Origin: Clostridium sp. CAG:710
Lineage (GTDB): Bacteria; Bacillota_I; Bacilli_A; RF39; UBA660
Direction: 5' to 3'
Assembly (NCBI GenBank): GCA_000432595.1
Contig: HF996867.1
Location: forward strand, 67,504 to 131,503
Length of the DNA: 64,000 nucleotides
Shown here: piece after piece, positions 52,872 through 62,177 of the stretch
Layout: each line of letters opens with the position of its first letter
How positions within the stretch are numbered: position 1 is the first letter of the stretch
Program-made: the position numbers and the translations under genes
Notes under the pieces: generated by a model
What the model saw: the letters and a program-made list of their open reading frames with translations, nothing else
What the model was told of the DNA's origin: nothing
Databases searched by the model: none

Positions 52872-53391
52872 AGTTCACCTCAAATTTATATATATTATAC
52901 CACTTTTTTAATAAGTATAGAATTATATAAATTATTTTATAAATATACTTTAAAATGACATGACAAGCATGATAAAATTAAAAAAATATGTAATTACGAA
53001 AAAAGAAAAGAAATATATGATTTATATTAGTATTTTGCGTGTGAGAGACAAATATTTTTGCAAAGAAAAAAGTGAAAAATCATATTCCTGACAAATGATA
53101 TTATTCTGTAAGAATATAAGGCTTGCAATAGTTATAGGGTGGCAGTAAACATTTATAAAAAAGTATTATATATAATCGTAAGATATATTATTTAGAATAA
53201 TTCTTTTTAAACTATTTAACAAAAAAAATATAAGTTATGGTATAATTATACATAGAAATAGCAAACTGATTATTAATTTTACACAATGGAGGCACAGAAA
53301 ATATATAAAGCAATTGTTATAGAATATTTTAAAAAGGCAGGCACCATGGCAAAAAAATAGAAGAAAAATCTAATTTAATAAGGGGAAGATT
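52872..53391. other. Gene-poor stretch
   Basis: No convincing gene in 52872-53391. An extended -10 TGGTATAAT (about 53238-53246) probably starts the transcript of the 53392 gene. A 24-codon frame at 53287-53361 (MEAQKIYKAIVIEYFKKAG) has no ribosome binding site. Sequence composition is A/T-rich and otherwise unremarkable. Confidence 0.5.
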
Positions 53392-53595
53392 ATGAAAAAA
53401 TTAAGAGTAGGAACAATATTAATTGCATTAGGAAATTTATTATATTTATCCTATATATTTTTCTGTGGAAGCAAAACAAGTGATTTTGGTAATTTTAGTA
53501 GTGGACTATTATTAGGACTATCAATTGGTTGCAACTTCATAGGTATAATTTTGACTGTAGCATATATCACTAAAAACAATAAATCAAAAAATTAA
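53392..53595 (+). CDS. Small membrane protein
   Basis: 67 aa, AAGGGGAAG before the ATG. Two hydrophobic helices: VGTILIALGNLLYLSYIFF and GLLLGLSIGCNFIGIILTV, with a short GSKTSDFGNFSSG loop and a basic tail. It lies 62 bp before a Ca2+-type P-ATPase gene and could be a small partner of it, comparable to phospholamban-like regulators, but that is speculation. No family recognised. Confidence 0.6.
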   Translation: MKKLRVGTILIALGNLLYLSYIFFCGSKTSDFGNFSSGLLLGLSIGCNFIGIILTVAYITKNNKSKN

Positions 53596-53657
53596 AAAAT
53601 AGTTAAAAAAAGAATTATCAAAATAATAATTATTCTACAAATTGGAGATGAAAAGGA

Positions 53658-56207
53658 ATGTATTCTAAAAATGAAGAAGAAATATTTAAATCTTTAAATA
53701 GTAATATTAATGGACTAGATAGTAAAGAAGCAAAGAAAAGATTAAGCAATTATGGACAAAACATTATATTGAGCAAGAAGAAAAAACCATGGATTTTAAG
53801 ATTCTTAAAACAATTTAATGATACTATGATCATCATATTATTAGTAGTTGCACTACTTTTATATTTTTATGGATATTTTTATTCTCACGAGTATACTGAT
53901 ACTATTGTCATACTTTTTGTAGTCTTTATAAATGCTATTGTTGGATTTATACAAGAGGAAAAAGCCACTTTAATATTAAGAGATTTAAAAAAATATGAAA
54001 CTAGTACTTGTAAAGTTAAAAGAAATGACAAAATAATAGTAATAAACACCAAAGAATTAGTTCCAGGAGATATAATTTATTTAGAATCTGGAGAAACTGT
54101 ACCTGCTGATATCAGAATCCTTTCATGTGAGAATTTAAAAGTAGATGAATCAGCACTAACCGGAGAAAGTGTTCCGATTCAAAAAAGTTCAGATGTTTTA
54201 AAAGAAAACTTAATTCTTCAAGAACAAAAAAATATGTTGTTTTTAGGGACAAACATTACCAATGGAAAATGCACTGGTATAGTTGTAAGCACAGGGAAAA
54301 ATAGTGAGTTAGGTAAAATTGCATTATCATTAAATGAAATTGATAGAATAGAAACTCCATTGCAATTAAAGATAAAAGAACTATCTAAAAAAATAACATT
54401 AATAGTATTTATTATTTTAATCTTTATATTTATTTTAGCATTGATTAATAAATATACGATATTAGAAATTATAATGCTATGTTCATCACTAGCAGTAGCA
54501 GCCATTCCTGAAGGATTACCAACCGTAATTACAATAACTTTATCTGTCGGTATATCTAACTTGGCAAAAAAGAAAACAGTAGTAAAACAAATGCAAGCAG
54601 TTGAAACTTTAGGAGCAATAGATATTATTTGTTCAGATAAAACAGGGACTATAACTCAAAATAAAATGTCTGTTAATGAAGAATATATTTTAGATGAGAA
54701 TATGCTTAATTATATATGTGCTCTTTGCAATGATGGACTTATTTATAAAGATAAATATGTTGGAGATCCTACAGAAACTTGTTTATATGATTACTTATAT
54801 AATAAAAAGCTTGATCCACTTAAAATAAGAAAAAAATGCGAGAGAATATTGGATATCCCATTTGATAGTGAAAGAAAGATGTTCACTACTTTAAATAAAA
54901 TTGATAACGATATATATATACTATGTAAAGGTAGTATGGATTCTTTAATAGAAAAAGTAAATTTAACTAAAAGCGAGAAAAAGAATGTTCTAGATAAGGT
55001 TAAAACGTTATCTAAAGATGCTTTGAGAACCCTGGGGTTTGCTTATAAAAAAATAAATTATATACCAAAAGATATTAAAGAGCTAGAAAAAGAAGAAAAT
55101 AATTTATCATTTGCAGGTATATTAGGGATGATAGACCCACCAAGGGAAAGTGTTAAGAAAAGCGTTCTTTTATGTAAAAATGCTGGAATTAGACCTATCA
55201 TGATTACAGGAGACTCTATAGATACAGCAACAGCTATTGCCAAAAATGTTGGAATTATAGATAATGACAACGAAGCAATGCTTGGAAGCGAACTTGACAA
55301 ATATAATGATAAAGAACTAAAAGATATTGTGAAAAAGTATTCAGTATTTGCAAGAGTTAATCCATCTCACAAGGAAAGAATTGTTTTTGCGCTTCAAAAT
55401 AGTGGAAAAATAGTAGCAATGACTGGAGATGGAGTAAATGATGCTCCTGCTATTAAAGATGCCCATGTTGGCGTAGGAATGGGTATTACCGGGACCGATG
55501 TTACAAAGTCAGCTTCGGATATAGTATTAATGGATGATTCTTTTTCAACAATCGTTGTAGCAGTTGAAGAAGGAAGAAGAATATATAATAATATTAGAAA
55601 TAATATAGTATTTTCATTATCAAGTAATTTTGCTGAGATATTTACTATTGTTATAGGTCTTCTTACTAAAACAACAATTTTATTACCCATTTACATTTTA
55701 TTTATTGATTTGGTGACAGATTCTATTCCTAGCATATGTTTATCTTTTGAAAAGAGTGAAGATGGCATAATGAATAAAAAACCAAGAGGTATTAATAAGC
55801 CATTATTTACATCATTTATTAAATCTTGCATTGCATCTTCTGCTATAATAGAAACTATATTTGTAGTTATTACTTATTTTATTAGTTTAAAAATATATGG
55901 ACAAGAAACAGCTATGTCATTAGCACTTCTTTCAATGGTAGTTCAAGAAATTGTTTATTCGGTATCTTGCAGAAATTTAAAACAATCTGTTATTAGGCAA
56001 GGACTATTTTCAAACAAAACAATGAATTATGGACTATTATTAATACTTTTAATTGAATTTATAGTGTTCGTTACACCACTTGGTAAATTAATAAGTATAA
56101 CATCAATAGATTTCGCTTTAATACTAGTAGTATTTTTAATAAATTTAATGTCAATTTTTATTTATGAGTTAATTAAACCATTGTTAGTTAGATATTTTAA
56201 AGATTAA
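53658..56207 (+). CDS. Cation-transporting P-type ATPase (P2A, Ca2+-type)
   Basis: 849 aa. N-terminal cation ATPase motif GLDSKEAKKRLSNYGQN; TGES actuator loop (SALTGESVPIQK); phosphorylation site Asp327 in CSDKTGTITQ; nucleotide domain with KGSMDSL; hinge MTGDGVNDAPAIK. The membrane motif AAIPEGLPTVITITLS in TM4 is diagnostic for Ca2+ pumps (PEGL), and TM5/6 has NFAEIFTIV and LFIDLVTDSIPS. About 10 transmembrane segments are expected. Exports Ca2+ (or Mn2+). AAAGGAATG start region is AT-rich with GGAGATG upstream. Probably cotranscribed with the ferredoxin-type gene 21 bp downstream. Confidence 0.93.
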   Translation: MYSKNEEEIFKSLNSNINGLDSKEAKKRLSNYGQNIILSKKKKPWILRFLKQFNDTMIIILLVVALLLYFYGYFYSHEYTDTIVILFVVFINAIVGFIQEEKATLILRDLKKYETSTCKVKRNDKIIVINTKELVPGDIIYLESGETVPADIRILSCENLKVDESALTGESVPIQKSSDVLKENLILQEQKNMLFLGTNITNGKCTGIVVSTGKNSELGKIALSLNEIDRIETPLQLKIKELSKKITLIVFIILIFIFILALINKYTILEIIMLCSSLAVAAIPEGLPTVITITLSVGISNLAKKKTVVKQMQAVETLGAIDIICSDKTGTITQNKMSVNEEYILDENMLNYICALCNDGLIYKDKYVGDPTETCLYDYLYNKKLDPLKIRKKCERILDIPFDSERKMFTTLNKIDNDIYILCKGSMDSLIEKVNLTKSEKKNVLDKVKTLSKDALRTLGFAYKKINYIPKDIKELEKEENNLSFAGILGMIDPPRESVKKSVLLCKNAGIRPIMITGDSIDTATAIAKNVGIIDNDNEAMLGSELDKYNDKELKDIVKKYSVFARVNPSHKERIVFALQNSGKIVAMTGDGVNDAPAIKDAHVGVGMGITGTDVTKSASDIVLMDDSFSTIVVAVEEGRRIYNNIRNNIVFSLSSNFAEIFTIVIGLLTKTTILLPIYILFIDLVTDSIPSICLSFEKSEDGIMNKKPRGINKPLFTSFIKSCIASSAIIETIFVVITYFISLKIYGQETAMSLALLSMVVQEIVYSVSCRNLKQSVIRQGLFSNKTMNYGLLLILLIEFIVFVTPLGKLISITSIDFALILVVFLINLMSIFIYELIKPLLVRYFKD

Positions 56208-56228
56208 AAGTATGTAAGGAGTAAAAAT

Positions 56229-57068
56229 ATGTTTAAATGGATTAAAGAAAATAAAATTATGTTAATAACGATGTTGATATTTGAAATTGTAGCAATATCA
56301 TTATTCATTTCAACAAAAAACATATTTTATTTATTAAATTTTAATTATATAGGAATTTGTATATCAATTGGAATGTATTTAATGCAGCATAAAGTTAAAT
56401 TTGCAAGAGGTTTCGTACAATTAGCAGTTGGACTTTATATGCTTGTATACTTAGGTATTATATGTAGAGAAAACATGCAAATAGAAGGCTTTTGGTACTA
56501 TTTGTTCTTAGGCGTTTTTGAAGCCGCAACAATACATTATTTTGTAGCTAAAATAGCTGGACCATTATTCTTTGGGAGAGGGTGGTGCGGTTATGCATGT
56601 TGGACTGGAATGATACTAGACTTATTGCCATATAAAATTCCTAAAAGTAATAGAAAAAAACTAGGATGGATTAGATATATTGTCTTTTTATTATCATTAA
56701 CGTTTGTATCAGCATTGTTTATATTTAAGATAGATAATTTAGAGAATATAATGTTTTGGTCATTTATTATAGGAAATATAGTATATTATTTGCTAGGTAT
56801 ATTACTTGCATTTATATTTAAAGATAATAGAGCTTTTTGCAAGTATATATGTCCTATAACTGTTTTTCTAAAGCCAACTAGTTACTTTTCTTATTTAAGG
56901 GTTAAGTGTGATCACAATAAATGTATTAATTGTCATAAATGTATAAAAAACTGTCCAATGAATGTAGATATGTTAGATAATTCAAGAAAAAGAAAAAATG
57001 GTACTGAATGTATACTTTGTTGCAACTGTGTTAAAGAATGTCCTAAAAAGGCTTTAGAATTAAAATAA
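56229..57068 (+). CDS. NapH/NosR-type membrane ferredoxin
   Basis: 279 aa, AAGGAG 7 nt before the ATG. Five transmembrane segments with FGRGWCGYACWTGMILDLLP and CKYICPITVF (CX3CP motifs) on the membrane face, and two C-terminal 4Fe-4S clusters: CDHNKCINCHKCIKNCPMNV and CILCCNCVKECPKKAL. Family members such as NapH and RnfC-associated proteins pass electrons between quinone or flavin pools and periplasmic reductases. No partner oxidoreductase is adjacent, so the electron acceptor is unknown. It follows the Ca2+-type ATPase. Confidence 0.85.
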   Translation: MFKWIKENKIMLITMLIFEIVAISLFISTKNIFYLLNFNYIGICISIGMYLMQHKVKFARGFVQLAVGLYMLVYLGIICRENMQIEGFWYYLFLGVFEAATIHYFVAKIAGPLFFGRGWCGYACWTGMILDLLPYKIPKSNRKKLGWIRYIVFLLSLTFVSALFIFKIDNLENIMFWSFIIGNIVYYLLGILLAFIFKDNRAFCKYICPITVFLKPTSYFSYLRVKCDHNKCINCHKCIKNCPMNVDMLDNSRKRKNGTECILCCNCVKECPKKALELK

Positions 57069-57176
57069 TTAAAAGTAAATACCATTATATTCTAAAAGAA
57101 GATAGTACGATTACTAATCATATTTATTTTTTATTCATAGTAATAAATATTAATTGTTATATATAGAGGTGTTAAA

Positions 57177-57596
57177 ATGAAAAAATATAATGTAATAGTG
57201 GTTTTTGAAAAAGACTTAAATAGAACTTTAATGTGTAAAAGGACGAAAGAACCTTACAAAGGAATGTTTAATTTAGTTGGTGGAAAAATTGATAAAGAAA
57301 ATGATGGATTAAATGAAGCGTATAGAGAGTTGCGGGAAGAAACAAATATTAACTGTGATGATATTTCCTTGATTCATTTTATGAATATTGAATATGTTAC
57401 TATGGGTAAATTAATTGAAGTATATTATGGTATATTGAATAAAGATGTATGCCTAGTTGAAGAAGTTAATAAACTTGAATGGGTTGATATAAACGATAAC
57501 TTTTTTGATATGAATAAATATGCTGGAGAAGGTAATATAGGACACATCATTGAGGAGATAAAAATCGAGTTGAATAATAAAAACATTAATTTATAA
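57177..57596 (+). CDS. NUDIX hydrolase (8-oxo-dGTP-like)
   Basis: 139 aa. Nudix box around residues 37-58: GGKIDKENDGLNEAYRELRE then ETNI; REUxEE is intact, the closing Gly is Asn, and the loop before the first Glu is one to two residues longer than Gx5E. NVIVVFEKDLNRTLMCKRTK and KLEWVDINDNFFDMNKYA resemble MutT-type. AGAGGTG before the ATG. Third NUDIX gene of the window. Substrate unknown. No cotranscribed neighbour. Confidence 0.8.
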   Translation: MKKYNVIVVFEKDLNRTLMCKRTKEPYKGMFNLVGGKIDKENDGLNEAYRELREETNINCDDISLIHFMNIEYVTMGKLIEVYYGILNKDVCLVEEVNKLEWVDINDNFFDMNKYAGEGNIGHIIEEIKIELNNKNINL

Positions 57597-57717
57597 CTTT
57601 TGATTTTGTTTCATATTTAATTTTAGCAGGACAGGAGAATAAGCACGTTCAATGCGAAAATCCTTATTTTAAAAGTAAAAAGCATTTTTGCACTTGAGTT
57701 AATGAATATAATAATAT

Positions 57718-57805
57718 AAAAAAACCTCACACACTAGTATTTAAGTGTACGAGTATTAATTAAAATGGAGTGATAGATAAGATAATTTGAAACCATCACT
57801 ATATA
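57718..57805 (-). ncRNA. Candidate structured small RNA, copy 3
   Basis: Minus strand AGTGATGG (57800-57793) pairs with CTATCACT (57776-57769) in eight base pairs; CCATTTTAA follows (copies 1 and 2: CATTTGAA), then CTCGTACACT / AGTGTGTGAG and T7. Stem bases differ from the other copies but remain paired. A weaker promoter (TTGAAA, 18 bp, TATGTT) lies upstream. It fills most of the gene-free stretch 57597-57944; no ORF follows on that strand. Confidence 0.4.
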
Positions 57806-57944
57806 ACTAATTTCTATAAACATATGACTATATTTTATATGTTTTCAAAACAATTTAATAAAATTGATAAAAATAATGTTATAATTAATGCGTAAGGATA
57901 AATAATCTGAATTTATTTTAGACTATTTGGAAGCAGGTGAATAA

Positions 57945-59576
57945 ATGGAAGTAGTAGATTTTAATAAAGTATTATCAAAATCCCTCGATGTAGTTGATGT
58001 TGGAATAAACAAGGGTTATTTTGATGAGAATAAAAAAGAAGAACTAAACAATAAGTTAGTTACTATATTTAATAATGGCATAGTTTATGATTTACCTGGT
58101 ACATCAGTATATGGAATGTATTCTTCTAGTGAAAAAAAATTGTATTTTAATGCTAAAGTTTTTAAAACTGAAGAAGAAGCATTAGTTTATATATTACATG
58201 AGATTAAACATGGATTAGATCATTATGATGAATCGATTGGTTTTGAATATGAAGATAAAGGTGTTGGCATGAATGAAGGTGCTACTCAAAGGTTTGCGAC
58301 TGATTTAGCAGAAGAAATGTTGCAGACTGAATTTCCTAGAAATATTCAATCTTCATTAGGAATACAATTTAATACATATTTAGACGAATATCAGATTGAA
58401 GATAAATTGAATGAATTGTTTTGTATAGCAACAGGAATAAGTATAAACGAATTTATTAAAATGCAAAATGACCCACAAAAAGAAGAATTTAAAAGATTAA
58501 TTGATAAATTCAATCAACATGCTAGTTATGAAGTATTTAGAGAACTGCTAGATCAAATATATATGATTCAAGAAGAAACATGGCTTGATGAAAATCGCAA
58601 TATGTTAGATAAAGAAAAAGAACCAACTGCTGAGCAAACAAAAAGAGCAATGAATCTAATAAGTCGTTGTAAAAAATTATTATTGAAATATGCAAAAAGA
58701 GCAAATATAACTGCTGTAGATAAAATTAAGGAGGTATCTTTTATGTCAATAGATGAGTATGGTCACATTATTAAAGATAGTTATGATGAACCAACTATAC
58801 ACACAAATTCAGAAGAAAATGATATAATGTCTGAAGAAAATATAGTTATGCAAGCAGATTATATCAATTATCAGCAAAACATTTTAAATCAAATTGGAAG
58901 TAATGCTTTTAATAATGAATGTGCTGTTGTTTTCGTTACCGAATTTAAATATGATAACTGTGAAAAAAATGTCTTTCTAAGAAAAGGAAACGACTATCAA
59001 AAAATTATAATTCCAATGAAGAATGATAAAACAATGGACATTGCTAATATTAGTGTTCAAAAAGTTGATGATATAAATGAGATAAAACTTTCAATTGAAG
59101 ATTGTGAAACAGAATTTGGCGTTATTGCAAACGCTCCAGAATATGCAAGAGTTTTAAGTATGTCAGGTGATGATGGCAAAGCCCAAAGTATTTTAAATAA
59201 ATGGAATTATTTTTTAAGTAGACAAAATGAATTAGATCAAATTAGACAAAGGGTTGAAGAACAGGATATAACATTTAGGAATAACATGGAAAGATTAAGA
59301 AGTTCATTAGGAGATAATGGGGAAACAACACCTCAGCAATCTTATTTTGATACCTTATTTAATAAAACCATTAAATATGGAAATATTGTAGTAAATGAAG
59401 ATGGAATTAATATTGTAAATCCAGATGGTTCAATAAAATTTGCTACAGCTGAAGAAGAAGAACAATATATATCACAAATAAGAAGAGCTGTAGAGAATGG
59501 TGAAATATTATTAAATAGAGCTCAATTAGGAGTATTAGATTTATATACAAATGGTGATACTCATAAAAAAATGTAG
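57945..59576 (+). CDS. Putative zinc metallopeptidase-like protein
   Basis: 543 aa. Residues 60-140 hold the metal site: ALVYILHEIKHGLDHYDESI with HExxH, and NEGATQRFATDLAEEM, whose Glu would be the third ligand of a gluzincin. The middle (about 190-290) is helical and the C-terminal half (about 300-540) mixes beta strands with Asn/Asp/Glu-rich helices. There is no signal peptide, so it acts inside the cell or is released. Relative of the lipoprotein at 31279-32754, which lacks the first His. Own -10 (TATAAT-like near 57879) and AGCAGGTG upstream. Substrate unknown. Confidence 0.6.
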   Translation: MEVVDFNKVLSKSLDVVDVGINKGYFDENKKEELNNKLVTIFNNGIVYDLPGTSVYGMYSSSEKKLYFNAKVFKTEEEALVYILHEIKHGLDHYDESIGFEYEDKGVGMNEGATQRFATDLAEEMLQTEFPRNIQSSLGIQFNTYLDEYQIEDKLNELFCIATGISINEFIKMQNDPQKEEFKRLIDKFNQHASYEVFRELLDQIYMIQEETWLDENRNMLDKEKEPTAEQTKRAMNLISRCKKLLLKYAKRANITAVDKIKEVSFMSIDEYGHIIKDSYDEPTIHTNSEENDIMSEENIVMQADYINYQQNILNQIGSNAFNNECAVVFVTEFKYDNCEKNVFLRKGNDYQKIIIPMKNDKTMDIANISVQKVDDINEIKLSIEDCETEFGVIANAPEYARVLSMSGDDGKAQSILNKWNYFLSRQNELDQIRQRVEEQDITFRNNMERLRSSLGDNGETTPQQSYFDTLFNKTIKYGNIVVNEDGINIVNPDGSIKFATAEEEEQYISQIRRAVENGEILLNRAQLGVLDLYTNGDTHKKM

Positions 59577-59898
59577 TAAATACTCAATTAAAGTTCATAT
59601 CACTTATGTTTGCACAAACTCTCAAAACAGATATAACTATTATCCTTATTCTAAATATAAATATGATGCTTCTAAATCACAAGAAAAAGTTAATATATTT
59701 ATGTAATTATAAAAATATTGTTTTATAAAGAAAAAATCGAACTAAATAGTTGGACAATTTTTATAAATGTAGCGATACCAAAGGTTATTTGAAACTCTTA
59801 GTAATAAAAGCTGATAAACGACTAATTCCTAAAACAATAATACATATTTTTTTAGATATTAAATAGATTTAAAGAAAATTGAGTAAATAAAAGGTATA
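59577..59898. other. Gene-free stretch with protein remnant
   Basis: A short plus-strand reading at 59584-59705 (IKVHITYVCTNSQNRYNYYP...) has no start or ribosome binding site and may be a decayed gene end. An AACTA/TAGTT hairpin with A/T flanks (about 59731-59762) could be a weak terminator. Nothing else convincing. Confidence 0.35.
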
Positions 59899-60627
59899 AT
59901 GTATTTAGAAATTCATTCAGGGAATGATAATATGCTTAAAGAGTTAAAAATAGAATTAACTAATAAATGTTCTAGAATAATTAAAGAAGCAAAACTAATG
60001 GGTGCTGAAACTATAGTTTTTACTGGTGGAGAGACTTTAATGTATGATAGACTTCCTGGACTCGTAGAATTGACTTCAAAATTAGGAATGAAATCAACTA
60101 TTTATATTTTTGCATATAGAACCGATGAAACTTTAAATAAATACAAACAATTAATTGATTTAGGGTTAAATAAAATAGTTTATTCACTTGCTGATTAACT
60201 ATCTGATGAAGAAGATATTTCAATTTATGATAAGGCTGAATTCTTTGATAAAGTATCTGAAAACAATTATGCAAGATTATGATTTCATTATACTGTTTCA
60301 AAAGATTCTTTTACTAGATTAGAACAAGTAGTAAATGGACCTACTGATATGGATTTATCAAAAGGAAAATTATTAGAAATTAAAAAACTTTATTTAAACT
60401 CAAATGATAAAGATAGAATTAGATTAGGTATTAGTGAAAATATATAATCCAGAGTATTTTAGCAATAATAGAAAATTTAATACTGATGATTCTTGTTCTT
60501 CTTGTGAACAAACTATATATATAAAAGTGGTTGTATTGGACAAAATATAATTGCTAATTATATTGAAAATAAGAATGAAGTTTTAACGTTAAAAAGGTGT
60601 ATTAATTCAAGCAATCAAAGTGTATGA
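59899..60627 (+). pseudogene. Decayed radical SAM enzyme upstream of hypermodification gene
   Basis: LKELKIELTNKCS is the usual start of a radical SAM barrel, but the following CxxxCxxC segment is deleted and the reading jumps to IIKEAKLMGAETIVFTGGET, the second strand. In-frame stops follow: TAA at 60196 after VYSLAD and TGA at about 60280 (NYARL then FHYTVSKDSF). Homology continues through several frames to CGIGQNI-like sequence GCIGQNIIANYIENKNEVLT and a final TGA at 60625. Sulfur or methyl chemistry was its likely role. Immediately upstream of and probably once cotranscribed with the gene at 60637. Confidence 0.75.
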
Positions 60628-60636
60628 GGTAGATAT

Positions 60637-61572
60637 ATGAAGAAAAGACAAGAAGTATATGATTTATATTGGTATTTTGCTTGTGAAAGGCAAAATATAT
60701 TTTGGAAAAAAATAAATGGAGAATCTGCTCCATGGACTGAAGATAAAATTTTACAAGAATATAAGTTTTGTAATAGTTATAGAGTCAATGACAGAGTTAG
60801 CCAATACTTATTAAAGAATGTTATTTATAATGGTAAAAGATATACTGATGAAGATATGTTATTTAGAATATTAATATTTAAACTATTTAATAAAGAATCT
60901 ACTTGGGAATTATTATTAAATAGTTTTGATGATATTACTTTAAAAACATTTAATATTAAAGATTATTCAATAGTATTGGAAAATGCTATATCTAGTGGTA
61001 TTAAAATATATAATGATGCCTATATAAGTTGTGCTAATAAAGCATTTGGATATGATAGAAAACACGATAATCATTTAGCATTACTTAATAAAATGTTTAA
61101 TGAAGATAGAATACAAGATAAAATAGTAAAGTGCAAAAATATGGAAGAAGCATTTAATATAATTAAAAGCTATCCATTAATTGGAAACTTCATGGCCTAT
61201 CAATTAGTAACTGATATAAATTATAGTGAAGTGGTAGACTGGAAAGAAGATGAATTTACTATTGCTGGACCTGGATCACTTCGTGGAATAAAAAAATGTT
61301 TTATTGATAAAGGCAAAATGAGTAATGAAGATATAATTAGATATATGTATGAACATCAAGATGAAGAATTTAAAAGACTTAATTTAGATTTTAAAAGAAT
61401 TTACAATAGACCATTGCAACTTATAGATTGTCAAAATATATTTTGTGAATTAGATAAATATTGTAGACAAGCATTACCGGATTTAAAATCGAATAGAACT
61501 AAAATAAAAAAGCACTACATACCGAAGAAAGAAAAAATAGAATATGTTTATCCAAAAAAGTGGAAGTTTTAA
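60637..61572 (+). CDS. Putative 5-hmdU DNA kinase / aGPT-Pplase2-family protein
   Basis: 311 aa, intact. IFWKKINGESAPWTEDKILQ, YKFCNSYRVNDRVSQYLLKN and FRILIFKLFNKESTWELLL match the helical domain (HMUDK_hel/aGPT-Pplase2) of thymine-hypermodification enzymes, seen in phages and in bacterial mobile loci where 5-hydroxymethyluracil is phosphorylated or otherwise activated for further modification. The C-terminal half contains FMAYQLVTDINYSEVVDWKE and GPGSLRGIKKCF. Flanked by a decayed radical SAM gene and a decayed third gene, so the pathway is no longer complete. The family call is from motif memory and should be confirmed by profile search. Confidence 0.65.
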   Translation: MKKRQEVYDLYWYFACERQNIFWKKINGESAPWTEDKILQEYKFCNSYRVNDRVSQYLLKNVIYNGKRYTDEDMLFRILIFKLFNKESTWELLLNSFDDITLKTFNIKDYSIVLENAISSGIKIYNDAYISCANKAFGYDRKHDNHLALLNKMFNEDRIQDKIVKCKNMEEAFNIIKSYPLIGNFMAYQLVTDINYSEVVDWKEDEFTIAGPGSLRGIKKCFIDKGKMSNEDIIRYMYEHQDEEFKRLNLDFKRIYNRPLQLIDCQNIFCELDKYCRQALPDLKSNRTKIKKHYIPKKEKIEYVYPKKWKF

Positions 61573-61592
61573 GGCTGGTAAGCTAGTAATTT

Positions 61593-62013
61593 ATGATAAT
61601 AGCGGATTTTAATGGATTTTTAGAGTTTAAAGAAGAAACTTATCCTTTTTCGCTTTCAAAAAACAAAATTACAATACACCCATACTCACTAGATAAATGA
61701 AATAGATTACTTGAAGAATGATTTCATCGTACTTCCAATAAAAAGAATAAATGGTTAGATAAAATAATTATTGAGGGTATAACCGATACAGAAAGGGTGT
61801 AAAATTTTTTGTTACGACAGTCCCACGTATTATAATGGATATTATACTTTTATAGTTGATTATATGTATATATATGATATAAATCACGAAACAAATGATA
61901 CGTATGATATTAAAGACATAAGATTTAAAGGACCAGAAATAAATTATTTTTATAATGTATTTGATTACGTCAAAACTCGAAAAGTTCGAGCAGACTCGTC
62001 AATGGAACCTTAA
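61593..62013 (+). pseudogene. Decayed third gene of hypermodification-like operon
   Basis: MIIADFNGFLEFKEETYPFS begins a protein interrupted by TGA after PYSLDK, TGA after NRLLEE and a frameshift near 61795 (reading TDTER then GCKIFCYDSPTYYNGYYTF). It ends FKGPEINYFYNVFDYVKT. Unknown family; the Tyr-rich C-terminal segment is conserved enough in frame to be recent decay. The two TGA codons stand where Trp would be plausible (DK-W-NRLLEE-W-FH). Confidence 0.55.
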
Positions 62014-62042
62014 AGGTTGAAGTCGGACAACCTTTATTTTTT
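62012..62042 (+). terminator. Intrinsic terminator of hypermodification-like operon
   Basis: AAAGGTTG-aagtcgga-CAACCTTT followed by ATTTTTT. Confidence 0.85.
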
Positions 62043-62177
62043 ATATAATAGGTAGTAATAAACTACTAACTGATGTAAGTATACCATGAAAATACGAATA
62101 TAGTACAAAAATATAAATACAGTGACATTTACAGTGACATTTGTGGTATACTTTTATTAGTACGAGGAGTGATATAG

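Noticed and set aside
53287..53361. 24-codon ORF (MEAQKIYKAIVIEYFKKAG...)
   Set aside because: No ribosome binding site upstream and too short to support on composition alone.
59584..59705. Reading frame IKVHITYVCTNSQNR...
   Set aside because: No start codon or ribosome binding site; treated only as a possible gene remnant.
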